Assembly: GCF_014873765.1 (NCBI RefSeq)
Contig: NZ_JADBGG010000014.1
Location: forward strand, 40,724 to 104,723
From: Desulfomicrobium macestii
GTDB lineage: Bacteria; Desulfobacterota; Desulfovibrionia; Desulfovibrionales; Desulfomicrobiaceae
DNA: 64,000 nt
Direction of reading: 5' to 3'
How positions within the stretch are numbered: position 1 is the stretch's first letter; every line of letters starts with the position of its first letter. A program made the translations under genes and the position numbers. Positions 52,591 to 61,508 of this stretch are shown piece by piece. The notes under the pieces are model-generated. The model was not told the origin of the DNA. It did no database searches and saw nothing but the letters and a program-made list of their open reading frames with translations.

Positions 52591-53763
52591 TCAATTTCCT
52601 CCCCGGAGGTATCCGGCCTTTATGGCCTTTTTAACTTCATCAACAATCAGCCCAGGAGGCATGCTCATTCCGCCAAAAACCCGAGGCGCACCTATGACGC
52701 GCCGGTTGCGGTCGAGGGTCGCCTTGACTTCGCGTGCCAGCCAGCCCCCAGCGTTGAATTCAGGCACAACGATGATCTTAGTCTTTTCGAGAAACATTTG
52801 TAATTCCTCTTCGGGAAAAGGGCGAATCGCTTTGATTTTGATCAGCCCAGCATCAATCCCTTCACTCCGCAGCAGACGCAACGCTTCGCGGGACTGGGAG
52901 GCAGCGGTGCCGGAGGCGATGAGCATTATTTCTGCGTTCACGTTTTCGGTCTCCAACAGCCCGCCCATGAAGCGTTCAATGTGCCTGCGGGCACGCTCCG
53001 CAGCGGCCAGCACCTCCTGATGCCAGCTGGCATTGGCCGAACCGCTGATAAAGTTACTTTTGATGAGCAATGGGTCGCGAGTGATGCGCATCGGAGGGGT
53101 TTCCATATCGAACGCAGGCACCGGCGCAAGGCCTGCGTCATAGGGAGGAAGGGTGGTGTTAGGTGGCGGAAGCAACACTTCTTCCCTGGAGTGCGTGACA
53201 AAAAAACCGTCCACGAAAATACCCGCAGGTAGGTGTACCTCGGGCTGTTCCGCCACCAGGTAGGCCTGAAGGATCATATCATAAAAATCCTGGCTATTCT
53301 CGGCGTGAAACATCAACATACCGGTATCCAGCAACATCCCCATCTCGATATTTTCAGGTTGAATCGAGGGAGGGAGAGAGACGCCACGACACATAAAAGC
53401 ACAGACGATGGGCTGCCTGGAACCGGCCCAAACCGGAAACATTTCCATCGCCCGCAGTGTGCCAGGTCCACTGGTGGCGGTGAACACTCGACCTCCTCCA
53501 AGTGCGGCGCCATGAATAGCCGCCATAACAGCGAACTCGTTTTCACCTCTGTAGAATTCTTTAACATAACCCTGGGCGTAAAGATCTCCCACTAGCTGCA
53601 TACTTTCCGACTGCGGCGTAATTGGATAGGCGATCGCCATGTCGATCGACGCCCGCTTCACCGCCTCGGCTACGGCTTCGCTGCCGGTGATAAAGGATTT
53701 TGTGCGAGGACCGTACAACAGCTTCGCAATCGGATCGTCATCTTTCTTTTTGCATGCACACAA
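52591..53763 (-). CDS. 2-oxoacid:ferredoxin oxidoreductase alpha subunit, copy 1
   Basis: TTG 53763 has AGGAGG seven bases upstream. The 390-residue product has the alpha-subunit hallmarks AIAYPITPQSE, YRGENEFAVMAA, and a C-terminal IRPFPEEEL...VVPEFNAGGWL. It pairs with the adjacent beta subunit. An ISL3 relic separates this alpha/beta pair from the ferredoxin and gamma genes, so it either borrows those or forms a different complex. N-terminal MCACKKKDDD is unlike copy 2. Confidence 0.88.
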   Translation of the reverse strand: MCACKKKDDDPIAKLLYGPRTKSFITGSEAVAEAVKRASIDMAIAYPITPQSESMQLVGDLYAQGYVKEFYRGENEFAVMAAIHGAALGGGRVFTATSGPGTLRAMEMFPVWAGSRQPIVCAFMCRGVSLPPSIQPENIEMGMLLDTGMLMFHAENSQDFYDMILQAYLVAEQPEVHLPAGIFVDGFFVTHSREEVLLPPPNTTLPPYDAGLAPVPAFDMETPPMRITRDPLLIKSNFISGSANASWHQEVLAAAERARRHIERFMGGLLETENVNAEIMLIASGTAASQSREALRLLRSEGIDAGLIKIKAIRPFPEEELQMFLEKTKIIVVPEFNAGGWLAREVKATLDRNRRVIGAPRVFGGMSMPPGLIVDEVKKAIKAGYLRGGN

Positions 53764-53806
53764 AATAAACCTCCTGACATGGTCATGGTCTTGCCCATCT
53801 ACACCA

Positions 53807-54800
53807 ACGGCCCCACATCTGAAGCCAGGGCGCTACGCATCCACTGCTCGCGATGCTCGGTCGCAGCGGCCTTGCTCGGCTGCTTCCAGATCTGGCGCAG
53901 TTCCTCTTTGAGGTCGTAGGCTTTGGCCAGCGGCTCATTAGCCGCCAGCGCCTCTTGCAATCGCTCGTGCTCCTGCCGCTAGGGATTGAGGCTTTCCGGA
54001 TTATTCAGCAGCTGCCTTTGAGCACGCTCTTACCCGTCGTGTCCTGCAGCTCGCGGTGGTGCTTGCGCAGCACCTCCGTGAGCGTGTCGTTCATCAGCTT
54101 CGCCACATGGAAATAGTCAAGGACCACTGCTACGCCGGTCTGATGTTCGACCACGGGCCCGATATAGACTGCGCTCATATCCGTCGCCACCACCCGTATC
54201 CTGGCCCGAGAGCGTTTCAGTCGTTCTCAGAGCGGTTTTAGAGTCAGCTCCTCGGCCGTCGCCCACGAAGACAACCTTGCCGCTGCGCAGATTTATCGCC
54301 AGGGTCAGGTGCTTGTGACCTTTGTGGACACTGATCTCGTCAATGGCGAAGTACTCAAGACCGGTCAAGCTCGGCGATGACGATGCTGGACGTTGCCACG
54401 CTGTTGGGCGGCGGCTGGGATGTGACGGCATCTGCACAGGCATTTCGGCAAGCCGAGGTCCGCGCCAGGACAAAGCGTGCGAACGCCTTGGCGTGCCGTC
54501 GCCGTGGCTCGGCAATACGCAACTCGGTCCGACGGACAAGTCCACGTGACGCACACCCAATCCGTGGCACCTCGACGACCAGCCAAGCAGGCTTGAAGCC
54601 AACGGGCACCTTACGCAGCCATCGCTTTGACACGCCACGATGGAGGACATCGCGGCTTCGGCAGTGGGCTGCGGATCAACTTACTTTTGGGTCGCACATG
54701 CAGGAGAACGCTTCCCCCTACGAATTCCTGCCGACCGTAGTCATAGCCAGACAGCCCGAACGCATGGTAAAAGAAGTTAGTGGACATGGCGGTTCATCCT
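53807..54800 (-). pseudogene. ISL3-family transposase remnant, several frameshifts/stops
   Basis: Pieces in different frames: YFAIDEISVHKGHKHLTLAI (near 54340-54280), MVATDMSAVYIGPVV... and LDYFHVAKLMNDTL (54190-54080), and ERLQEALAANEPLAKAYDLKEELRQIW (53960-53880). This order is that of ISL3 (DDE_Tnp_ISL3) transposases. Stops and shifts make it inactive. The element lies between the two POR gene groups and fills the apparent gap 53764-54907. Confidence 0.8.
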
Positions 54801-54907
54801 CTTGGTTTTCATTGGCGTGAAAACTCAATGAACCCCATGTCCTTTCTTTTTGTCAAAAGTACGATCCAGCCAGAGGAACCACAATAATACTAAGGAACTC
54901 GACCTGG

Positions 54908-55096
54908 CTAGGTGACTTCAAGGGCCTCCTTCTGGCAAACAGTAACGCAAAGACCGCAGCCCTTGCAGCGACTCTCTTTAACTACTACTAGCTTCTGCTC
55001 AGGCAGGAATGCGATGACGTTGGGTTCTGGACAGGCTGTAATGCAAAGTTTGCACCCTATACATCTGTCATTGTCAACTCTGGCTGAAAAATACAT
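54908..55096 (-). CDS. POR delta subunit, 2x[4Fe-4S] ferredoxin, 62 aa
   Basis: ATG 55096 has the very strong site AGGAGGAATTAAG. Two ferredoxin motifs are visible: CIGCKLCITACPE and CKGCGLCVTVCQ, each CxxCxxC...CP/CQ-type. It passes electrons between the beta-subunit cluster and free ferredoxin. It lies 17 bases after the gamma gene on the same strand, completing one set of subunits. Confidence 0.92.
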   Translation of the reverse strand: MYFSARVDNDRCIGCKLCITACPEPNVIAFLPEQKLVVVKESRCKGCGLCVTVCQKEALEVT

Positions 55097-55113
55097 CTTA
55101 ATTCCTCCTTTTA

Positions 55114-55791
55114 TTATTTTAATAAAGAGAATTCAGACAGTGCGGCCCCGGCGGCAGTGATTAACTCATTATTTTTCTCTATCATCTGACTGATCTTGGC
55201 GAATTTGCTCTTAACTGCGTCGTCGAGGACTGCTGTGGTACCGGAAGCGACAAATTTTCCGCCCCCAAAACGCTCTTGAATGGCGACCTGTAGCGCCTCC
55301 ATTGTGGTCAGCTTCCGTATCCCATAGAGAGCACCGAGCATGGCGATGTTGGTTGACAGTTCAGATCCGGCAATTTGTTTGGCAATTGTCGTCGCCGGCA
55401 CATAGTAAATCTTTGCGTTAAGCTTTGCCAGGCGTTCGAGATCCTCGTCAGCGATGGCAAGAGGCAAATCGGCGTTGATCAGGATCGAACCGTCTTCTTG
55501 GATCCCATCGAAAAAAGGCATGGTGTAGCATTTACCCAGAGTTATGACGTGGGAATGGAAGATCATAATGATGTTAGGATATAAAATCTCTCCTTTTTCA
55601 AAAATTTTCTCTGAAGAGATGCGGACATAACTTTCCGCAGGCGCCAGCCGCTTTTCTGCGCCAAAAAAAGGATTTACTGCACTTTCCAGGCCGTCCTTAT
55701 TAGCAGCACTTCCCAGAATGTGAGCTGCTGTCACCACGCCCTGCCCTCCGAGGCCAGACATACGGATAAAAGTTTTTTCTATCGAATTCAT
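55114..55791 (-). CDS. POR gamma subunit, 225 aa
   Basis: ATG 55791 is chosen because it overlaps the beta-subunit stop as ATGA; a longer frame from 55878 lies inside that gene. The start IRMSGLGGQGVVTAAHILG is the gamma-domain signature that binds CoA-side groups. It supplies the CoA-handling domain for the copy-2 alpha/beta pair and perhaps also for copy 1. Confidence 0.9.
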   Translation of the reverse strand: MNSIEKTFIRMSGLGGQGVVTAAHILGSAANKDGLESAVNPFFGAEKRLAPAESYVRISSEKIFEKGEILYPNIIMIFHSHVITLGKCYTMPFFDGIQEDGSILINADLPLAIADEDLERLAKLNAKIYYVPATTIAKQIAGSELSTNIAMLGALYGIRKLTTMEALQVAIQERFGGGKFVASGTTAVLDDAVKSKFAKISQMIEKNNELITAAGAALSEFSLLK

Positions 55792-56642
55792 GATTTTTCC
55801 TCGATGGTGTCCAGAAACGCTTGGGCTTGCTGCGATATTAACTCCGTAGTCTTGTACAATCCCTCCCTCTCCCGCCACTTGATATACGAAATGGTTTCCT
55901 TGGAATTAATCTTGTAATTTGTGGGGCAGGGGCTGTAGATTTGCACATAGGTCGGTCCGGTGTCTCGCGCGACCAAAATTGCCCGTCTAACCGCCTTTGA
56001 AAGTTGTTTAGGTTTTGCAGGCGAAACCGAAGCCACATATGCACAGCCCGAGGCCTGGGCAATTTCAGGAAGTGACAGTTTCGGAAAATTTTTCCCTTTG
56101 GGAGCCATGTTTAGTACAGCCCCTTGCACGGACATGCCGCTTTCCTGGCCGCCCGTGTTGGCGTAGGCTTCGTTGTCCAGCATGATGGTGGTGAGATTCT
56201 CGCGACGCAGCCAGGACTGCATGACCATGTCCAGGCCTATGTCGGCGATGGCGCCGTCTCCGGCAATAACCACCACATCCTTTACTTTGTCCGGAAATCT
56301 CAGCCTCAGCGCTCGCTTCAAACCAGTGGCCACGGCATTCTGGTTGCCGAAAAGGGAATGAATATTATGAAGCGCGACCTGCGGGAATGCAAGCGCGCTG
56401 CAACCAGTAGAGCCGACCACAACTGTGTCTTCTGGCGCGGGCAGCGATGCCAGGGTCAGCCTTAGTGCAAGGGCTAAGCCGCATCCAGCGCAAAGGGGAT
56501 GCTCTTCCAACAACTCTTTAAAAGAACCAAGATCCTTGATGGCGTAACCTTGCCCGTACGGACCATTATCAACTAGCTCCCGGTATTCCGAAGGCATGAT
56601 GTCATCGAATCCAGGCGATATTCTCAGCATTCCGGTCTTCAT
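55788..56642 (-). CDS. 2-oxoacid:ferredoxin oxidoreductase beta subunit, copy 2
   Basis: ATG 56642 overlaps the alpha stop. The 284-residue protein carries CAGCG, GDGAIADIGLD and DNEAYANTGGQES, the TPP/Mg and redox features seen in copy 1. Overlaps at both ends show one coupled operon (alpha-beta-gamma-delta). Its sequence differs from copy 1 across the whole length, so the pairs are old paralogues, not a recent tandem duplication. Confidence 0.9.
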   Translation of the reverse strand: MKTGMLRISPGFDDIMPSEYRELVDNGPYGQGYAIKDLGSFKELLEEHPLCAGCGLALALRLTLASLPAPEDTVVVGSTGCSALAFPQVALHNIHSLFGNQNAVATGLKRALRLRFPDKVKDVVVIAGDGAIADIGLDMVMQSWLRRENLTTIMLDNEAYANTGGQESGMSVQGAVLNMAPKGKNFPKLSLPEIAQASGCAYVASVSPAKPKQLSKAVRRAILVARDTGPTYVQIYSPCPTNYKINSKETISYIKWREREGLYKTTELISQQAQAFLDTIEEKS

Positions 56643-57781
56643 CGAGTACTCCTTCTTATTTCTTCGAGAATCAGCTCCGGCGGCATGGTCATTCCACCAA
56701 AGACCCTAGGTCCTTGAACCACCTTGCGGGGCTCATTGATGACGTTACATAACTCCCTGGCAAGCCACCCCGTCCGATTAAATTCCGGCACAACGACAGC
56801 TTGGGCCCGAGAAGTCAGTGCCCGGAGTTCCTCGCGCGGAAAGGGCCGGATGCTTTTGATCTTGATTAGGCCGACATGAATTCCTTCATCTCGGGCGACA
56901 CGAATGGCCTCACGGCTCTGACTGACGGCGGTACCGGAGGCCACGACGAGAATGTCGGCATCCTCGTGTTCAGTCTCAATCAGGCCGCCTAGGTAGTGAA
57001 GCAGATACTTGCGTGAACGTTCCATTGCCGCGTCAACTTCTTGCTGCCATGAAGCATGGGCGGCATAACTGATGAAATTGCTCTTCATGACAAAAGGATC
57101 TCGCATCTGCCGTATCGGAACATTTTCCATGTCCATTACTGGAACTGGAGAATCGTAAGGATTGTATGTGGGAAGCTTGCAGTCTTCGGGGAAAAGGTTC
57201 ACGTTTGTTCGGGTGTGGGTCACGAAAAAGCCGTCAACGAATACTCCCACCGGAATATGCACATCGGTTTTTTCCGCGACCATGAACGCCATCAGAATCA
57301 TATCGTGCAAATCTTGAGAGCCTTCCGCATGTAGCATGATCATGCCGGTCTCCAGCAGAAAAGCCATTTCAATGTTGTCCGGCTGAATAGTCAGCGGCGA
57401 ATTGATTCCCCGAGTCATAAAGGCGCAGACAATTGGCAAGCGGGCGCCGGACCAAGTGGGAAACATTTCAAAGGCCCGCATTGTGCCGGGACCTCCGGTG
57501 GCGGTGAAGACCCTTGCGCCGCCCATGGAGGCTCCAGCCACCGCCGACATGACGGCAAATTCATTCTCCCCTCGATAATATTCTTTCACATAACCTTCGG
57601 CATAGAGATCGCCGACAAGATGCATGCTTTCAGACTGAGGGGTAATTGGATAGGCGATGGCCATATCCAAATTGGCGCGCTTTATGGCCTCTCGCACAGC
57701 CTCGCTGCCAGTGATGTACTCGCTGGTTCGCAGCGCTTCAAAAAACAGGAAATCAGGATCAACTATTTTTTGTTCAATCAT
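56639..57781 (-). CDS. 2-oxoacid:ferredoxin oxidoreductase alpha subunit, copy 2
   Basis: ATG 57781. The 380-residue protein has AIAYPITPQSE, YRGENEFAVMSA, RPIVCAFMTRG-type and IRPFPREEL motifs. It overlaps the upstream CODH-like gene by eight bases and the beta gene by four, a tight operon. It may be a pyruvate-, phenylglyoxylate- or related 2-oxoacid-type enzyme; sequence alone does not decide. Confidence 0.9.
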   Translation of the reverse strand: MIEQKIVDPDFLFFEALRTSEYITGSEAVREAIKRANLDMAIAYPITPQSESMHLVGDLYAEGYVKEYYRGENEFAVMSAVAGASMGGARVFTATGGPGTMRAFEMFPTWSGARLPIVCAFMTRGINSPLTIQPDNIEMAFLLETGMIMLHAEGSQDLHDMILMAFMVAEKTDVHIPVGVFVDGFFVTHTRTNVNLFPEDCKLPTYNPYDSPVPVMDMENVPIRQMRDPFVMKSNFISYAAHASWQQEVDAAMERSRKYLLHYLGGLIETEHEDADILVVASGTAVSQSREAIRVARDEGIHVGLIKIKSIRPFPREELRALTSRAQAVVVPEFNRTGWLARELCNVINEPRKVVQGPRVFGGMTMPPELILEEIRRSTR

Positions 57782-58361
57782 TTGCTCGTCCTGCCTTCAG
57801 TTCGTTCACCAATTCTCTCAAGCGCTGCAGTTCGCAGATCCCGCTATCCCGCAGAGAAATCATCGCATCTTCATGGCCCGCTTCCGCGCACAGGGCGACC
57901 GTGTAGCAGTCGGTACCGCCACGGATGATTTTCAGCGCCACATTCGCGTAGTGACAGTGGACGCCAATAAAAAGACAGACGTCGATCTTATTGTGCCAGA
58001 TGGTCAGGTTTGGGTGGTTCGGATTGACCTCGATGGCTGGATTGATCATCGGGTACTTCGGCCGGTAATCAGGCATCGGAATGATTTTGGCGCCTACCAC
58101 CTCTGCCAGGCTTTTAAGGGCTATCGCCTTCTCCGCCACTCCTGGCTTCCAGTCCCAAAGAATCAGGGGACCTGGAAAAAAGACCGGATTTTTAGCCGAA
58201 ACCAACTTTTGTGCAATTGCTGACATGGCGGCATCGACGTCAACCAACGCCCCTTCCATAATTGCCTGACCGGTGTCGGGAAGCGTCACTCCCCTCGTTG
58301 CGGCCGCTGGTGGTAAATACCCCTCCGGTCCAACAACCACTTTGTACGTTGCTGTTTTCAT
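57774..58361 (-). CDS. CO dehydrogenase/acetyl-CoA synthase epsilon-like protein, 195 aa
   Basis: ATG 58361 has GGGAGGATTTGC. The body (AIAQKLVSAKNPVFFPGP, then LAEVVGAKIIPMPDYRPKYP and VCLFIGVHCHYANVALK) fits the DHS-like fold of the CO-dehydrogenase epsilon/CdhB family (PF02552). In methanogens that subunit tunes electron flow to the CODH. No catalytic CODH is in the window. Fusion into a POR operon suggests a regulatory or electron-linking subunit. Confidence 0.55.
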   Translation of the reverse strand: MKTATYKVVVGPEGYLPPAAATRGVTLPDTGQAIMEGALVDVDAAMSAIAQKLVSAKNPVFFPGPLILWDWKPGVAEKAIALKSLAEVVGAKIIPMPDYRPKYPMINPAIEVNPNHPNLTIWHNKIDVCLFIGVHCHYANVALKIIRGGTDCYTVALCAEAGHEDAMISLRDSGICELQRLRELVNELKAGRAND

Positions 58362-58385
58362 GCAAATCCTCCCGTGTTAGCGTTG

Positions 58386-58556
58386 TTTGTCAACCCTGAA
58401 ATTAGAGCAATATGCCAAAAATTAATTGAAATTTAATCGAAAATATCTTGTATTTCAAACAACCAGTAATGCAGCAAAAAATGCATTGTTGTCGAAATCA
58501 CTCCGAGATTAGCACCGAGGGACACTACACAAATCTGATCGATCAACCCCACTTAT
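58386..58556. repeat. IS-end relic upstream of the POR operon, shared with 62193-62400
   Basis: The segment containing AACCAGTAATGCAG, AATGCATT and GTCGAAATCACTCCGAG is matched at 62221-62332; further short matches flank both. The 62-kb copy lies in an IS-like unit with inverted ends, so this is probably a truncated IS end. It occupies the gap between sbtB and the CODH-like gene (promoter side of the POR operon). Confidence 0.6.
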
Positions 58557-58875
58557 TTTTTGACTGGGTTGATAGAAAATTTGCCGGGCGCAGAACAGTA
58601 ACATCCACCATAATAATGGTCATGGCGTAGTTGTCGTAGTATTGCTCCTGAAGAAAAACGGCTATGGTTTCAGCCGCTTCGTCATCACAGATGATCTCCA
58701 CGCGGATGTTGCTGTTTGCCTCCCAACGGGCATTTCGAGCACCCCGAGTCCCTTTGCCTCGGGCTTCAGAAATCGTGTAGCCCGATGCTCCAAGTCGCTC
58801 GATATCGCGGATGATGGTGTTTTCCAACGCGGCTTCAGTAAAGATGGTCAACAGTTTGCGCGAACGGGATGTCAT
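58543..58875 (-). CDS. sbtB: SbtB-like PII-type regulator, 110 aa
   Basis: ATG 58875 is one base past the sbtA stop, with GGGAGGATAAG spanning it. The ferredoxin-like PII fold is seen in LLTIFTEAALENTIIRDIERLGASGYTI; GKGTRGARNARWEANSNIRVEII and YAMTIIMVDVTVLRP match SbtB proteins. SbtB binds adenine nucleotides and gates the bicarbonate transporter SbtA in cyanobacteria. The C-terminal cysteine R-loop known from cyanobacterial SbtB is absent. Confidence 0.8.
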   Translation of the reverse strand: MTSRSRKLLTIFTEAALENTIIRDIERLGASGYTISEARGKGTRGARNARWEANSNIRVEIICDDEAAETIAVFLQEQYYDNYAMTIIMVDVTVLRPANFLSTQSKNKWG

Positions 58876-58876
58876 C

Positions 58877-59818
58877 TTATCCTCCCAGCAGATTGTGAGC
58901 TTGTATGGCCAGCAGGTGGTAGATCGGTATGCCGAACAGGACGTTGAAGGGGAAGGTTACCCCCAGTGAAGCTGCCAGAGACAGGGTGGGATTGGCTTCG
59001 GGGACAGATATCCGCATGGCTGCCGGCACGGCGATGTAGGAGGCGCTAGCGCCAAGGATGGCCAGCATGGTCGTGCCGCCCACCGACAGCCCGAGCAGAT
59101 AGCCCAGCAAAGTGCCCACTACCCCCGAAAACAACGGCATGACCACGCCGAAACCGAGCAGAAACAGCCCATACCGCCGAAGACTGCCAAACTGGACGGC
59201 TGTCAGAAGCCCCATTTCAAGTAGAAATAATGCCAGTACCCCTTTGAAAAGATCAAAAAACAGCGGCCTGATCGGAGCCGTGCCTTCAGGGCCAGCAAGC
59301 CAGCCAATCAGCACGCCACCAAGCAGCAGAACGACCCCTTTTCCTAAAAAAACCTCATGGGCGACCTTCCCCCATTGGGTTTGCCGGTCAACGCCGCGGG
59401 CCAGTATGATGCCGACGAGGATGGCGGGGACTTCGAGCACCACCAGCAGCAGCGGCATGTGCGCTTCAAACTCGACGTGACGGCTACCCAGATACGCGAT
59501 CGCCACGGCATAGGTGCCGACACTCACAGAACCATAGTGGGCGGCTATCGACGCGGAATCGGCCCGTTTGAATTTGCCGACGTAACGTAAAACAGGATAG
59601 GCTATCATCGGGAGGGTGAGACCCATGGCGATCACGACCAGTATCTGAGGCAGCAAGTCGGCAAACGGCTGCTTGGCCAGCTCGACCCCCCCCTTGAGCC
59701 CGATAGCCAGCAATAAAACAATGCTGAGGAAATCATAGAGGGCGGCTGGGAAACGCAACTCCGAGCGCAGCAGTCCAGCCGCAAGTCCAAATAAGAAAAA
59801 TAGTATAATTACGTCCAT
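58877..59818 (-). CDS. sbtA: SbtA-like sodium-dependent bicarbonate transporter, 313 aa
   Basis: ATG 59818 is chosen (GAAGGAATTGAA upstream); the longer frame to 59929 has hydrophilic, unlikely residues. About ten hydrophobic helices are visible. Blocks such as LLLAIGLKGGVELAKQPF, ASIAAHYGSVSVGTYAVAIAYL and ILGASASYIAVPAAMRISVPEANP match SbtA (DUF897), where the repeated SVSV/AVP turns build the Na+/HCO3- site. It should import bicarbonate. It forms an operon with sbtB. Confidence 0.88.
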   Translation of the reverse strand: MDVIILFFLFGLAAGLLRSELRFPAALYDFLSIVLLLAIGLKGGVELAKQPFADLLPQILVVIAMGLTLPMIAYPVLRYVGKFKRADSASIAAHYGSVSVGTYAVAIAYLGSRHVEFEAHMPLLLVVLEVPAILVGIILARGVDRQTQWGKVAHEVFLGKGVVLLLGGVLIGWLAGPEGTAPIRPLFFDLFKGVLALFLLEMGLLTAVQFGSLRRYGLFLLGFGVVMPLFSGVVGTLLGYLLGLSVGGTTMLAILGASASYIAVPAAMRISVPEANPTLSLAASLGVTFPFNVLFGIPIYHLLAIQAHNLLGG

Positions 59819-59850
59819 TTCAATTCCTTCGTCGGGTTGATCGAGAGGGT

Positions 59851-60366
59851 TCAGCCAGACTGTTTTTCGCTGCGGGGAGTCTGTCTCACCAGCCTCACTC
59901 GCGAAAACCTGCTCTTTTCGGAATCCCAAAATAGCGGAGGATGGACACTTTTAGGGTTAGTGTTACGCAACGTCAAAGCTTCGGCCAAATTTAAGCCAGA
60001 AGTGTATAAAGGGAGATATAGCCCGTTTTCAGCGTCTTCTCCTGCTGTTGCGCGTAGACAATTGAAAAGTTCCTGTTGCGACGGAGGAGATGGCGCTGGC
60101 GGTACGGGTTCCAACCAGCAAAGAGTCCATATGCCGAGCAATGAGGCGGTCTGTACAAGTTTGTATCTACAGACAACCCCTGAGGTGGTCGTCCGAACAA
60201 GACAGGAGGGAGGCTGTACAGTCATTCGCCGATGAACCCAAATGCCCAAGTGATGCTGTAACAAATTTTCTTGCCGCTTTTTACAGCGCATGGAGAGAAG
60301 ATTTTCTATTTCTCTACCGGCGCGAGCAATATCTTCGATGGAATTCACTAGAGTAAGACAGATCAC
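59851..60366 (-). CDS. Hypothetical ORF between sua5 and sbtA, 171 aa (doubtful)
   Basis: A GTG at 60366 overlaps the Sua5 stop (GTGA) and opens a 171-codon frame. The first ~45 residues (SIEDIARAGREIENLLSMRCKK) look protein-like, the rest low-complexity and Pro/Thr-rich. Competing + strand frames exist. It could be a short gene, a decayed one, or nothing. No other feature is seen in 59819-60362. Confidence 0.3.
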   Translation of the reverse strand: MICLTLVNSIEDIARAGREIENLLSMRCKKRQENLLQHHLGIWVHRRMTVQPPSCLVRTTTSGVVCRYKLVQTASLLGIWTLCWLEPVPPAPSPPSQQELFNCLRATAGEDAENGLYLPLYTSGLNLAEALTLRNTNPKSVHPPLFWDSEKSRFSRVRLVRQTPRSEKQSG

Positions 60367-61376
60367 AATGCGACCTCCCTAACGCTGCTGCCAGCAGATG
60401 CGCGATCTAAACGGTCAATTACTGCCTCCCATTCCGAAGAGGCTGGCGGGCATCCAACCAAGATGTACTGCCGGGCGCCTGTGTCAACGGCACGCAGTTG
60501 TGCATAAAGTCTGCGAGCATAAGAAGTCGGCGCAGTCGGCATCTGGCACCAACGTACGCCGACCAAGTTTTCTTTGGGTTGACGCTTGGACAATACGGAA
60601 ACTCCCCAACCTTTCTTCAAATAATACAGAGCGATGTTTTCAAGGCTATCGTCTTCAACCAATCGAAGAGGTGACAATGGAGCATAATGGTACGGCGACA
60701 ATCCAGGAGACCGCAGCGAAGATGCAGAGGCCCTCTTAGGAATTTCCCCCAAAACCTCCGCTATTGCCAACGCGGTAACCGCACCAGGCCTCAATATGCG
60801 TGGGTTTCCACCGCTGAGGTCAAGTATGGTTGATTCGATACCAATCTGACACGCGCCGCCATCAATATGGCTGTCGATGGCTCCCCCGAGTTCCGCCACC
60901 ACATCTGCGACACACGTTGGGCTCAGACGACCAAACCGGTTAGCAGAAGGAGCCACTATCCCTTCACCAAATGCTTGCAACAGTGCCAGGGCAGCAGGGT
61001 GAGCCGGGCATCTTAAACCCACGGTATCTTGCCCTCCGGTTACAATATCCAAAACCTTGGGGTGACGTTTGAGGATCAGCGTCAGTGGTCCCGGCCAAAA
61101 ATGTTGAATTATTCGCAATGCAACACCAGAAACTTTTTTTGACCAACGTTCGACATCAGCCTCACCAGCCAAGTGCACAATCAGCGGATGACCTAATGGA
61201 CGTCCCTTAACAAGAAATACACGACTAACAGCATTAAAATTGCAAGCGTCAGCACCCAATCCATATACTGTCTCAGTTGGAAATGATATCAAGCCGCCGC
61301 GCAATAGCGTTTCAACCGCAGTAGATATTGCTTCCTGAAACACATTTCGCTCACTATATAACGACAAATAGTTCAA
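60363..61376 (-). CDS. L-threonylcarbamoyladenylate synthase (Sua5/YrdC family), 337 aa
   Basis: TTG 61376 has GGAG seven bases upstream (GGAGACATAAA). Residues ~1-200 are the YrdC domain: LLRGGLISFPTETVYGLGADA, KGRPLGHPLIVHLA, VAPSANRFGRLSPT and IESTILDLSGG. A ~110-residue C-terminal Sua5 domain follows. It makes threonylcarbamoyl-AMP from threonine, bicarbonate/CO2 and ATP for tRNA t6A. It is a housekeeping enzyme and also uses bicarbonate, next to sbtA. Confidence 0.92.
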   Translation of the reverse strand: MNYLSLYSERNVFQEAISTAVETLLRGGLISFPTETVYGLGADACNFNAVSRVFLVKGRPLGHPLIVHLAGEADVERWSKKVSGVALRIIQHFWPGPLTLILKRHPKVLDIVTGGQDTVGLRCPAHPAALALLQAFGEGIVAPSANRFGRLSPTCVADVVAELGGAIDSHIDGGACQIGIESTILDLSGGNPRILRPGAVTALAIAEVLGEIPKRASASSLRSPGLSPYHYAPLSPLRLVEDDSLENIALYYLKKGWGVSVLSKRQPKENLVGVRWCQMPTAPTSYARRLYAQLRAVDTGARQYILVGCPPASSEWEAVIDRLDRASAGSSVREVAL

Positions 61377-61417
61377 ATTTATGTCTCCTTATATTTTTTT
61401 GAGCCTTAAACAGTTAG

Positions 61418-61508
61418 CCTAAATTCGTGAAAAAGTTGCATTGAATATACCGTATCGAAACATTTTCTCTTGAAATAAATCAGTGATACAGGCATTTTTA
61501 ACTTGCTT
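61418..61508. repeat. IS1380-type element end, direct-repeat copy A
   Basis: CCTAAATTCGTGAAAAAG and the following ~75 bases match 63909-64000 closely (shared TTGCATTGAATATAC and TTGAAATAAATCA). The transposase fragment begins right after it, so it is the left end of an IS1380-like element; the middle of the transposase is deleted. Confidence 0.75.

Noticed and set aside
59837..60356. + strand frames in the sbtA-sua5 gap
   Set aside because: No ribosome site, no conserved motif, and mutually overlapping frames on both strands; only the - strand frame coupled to sua5 was kept, with low confidence.
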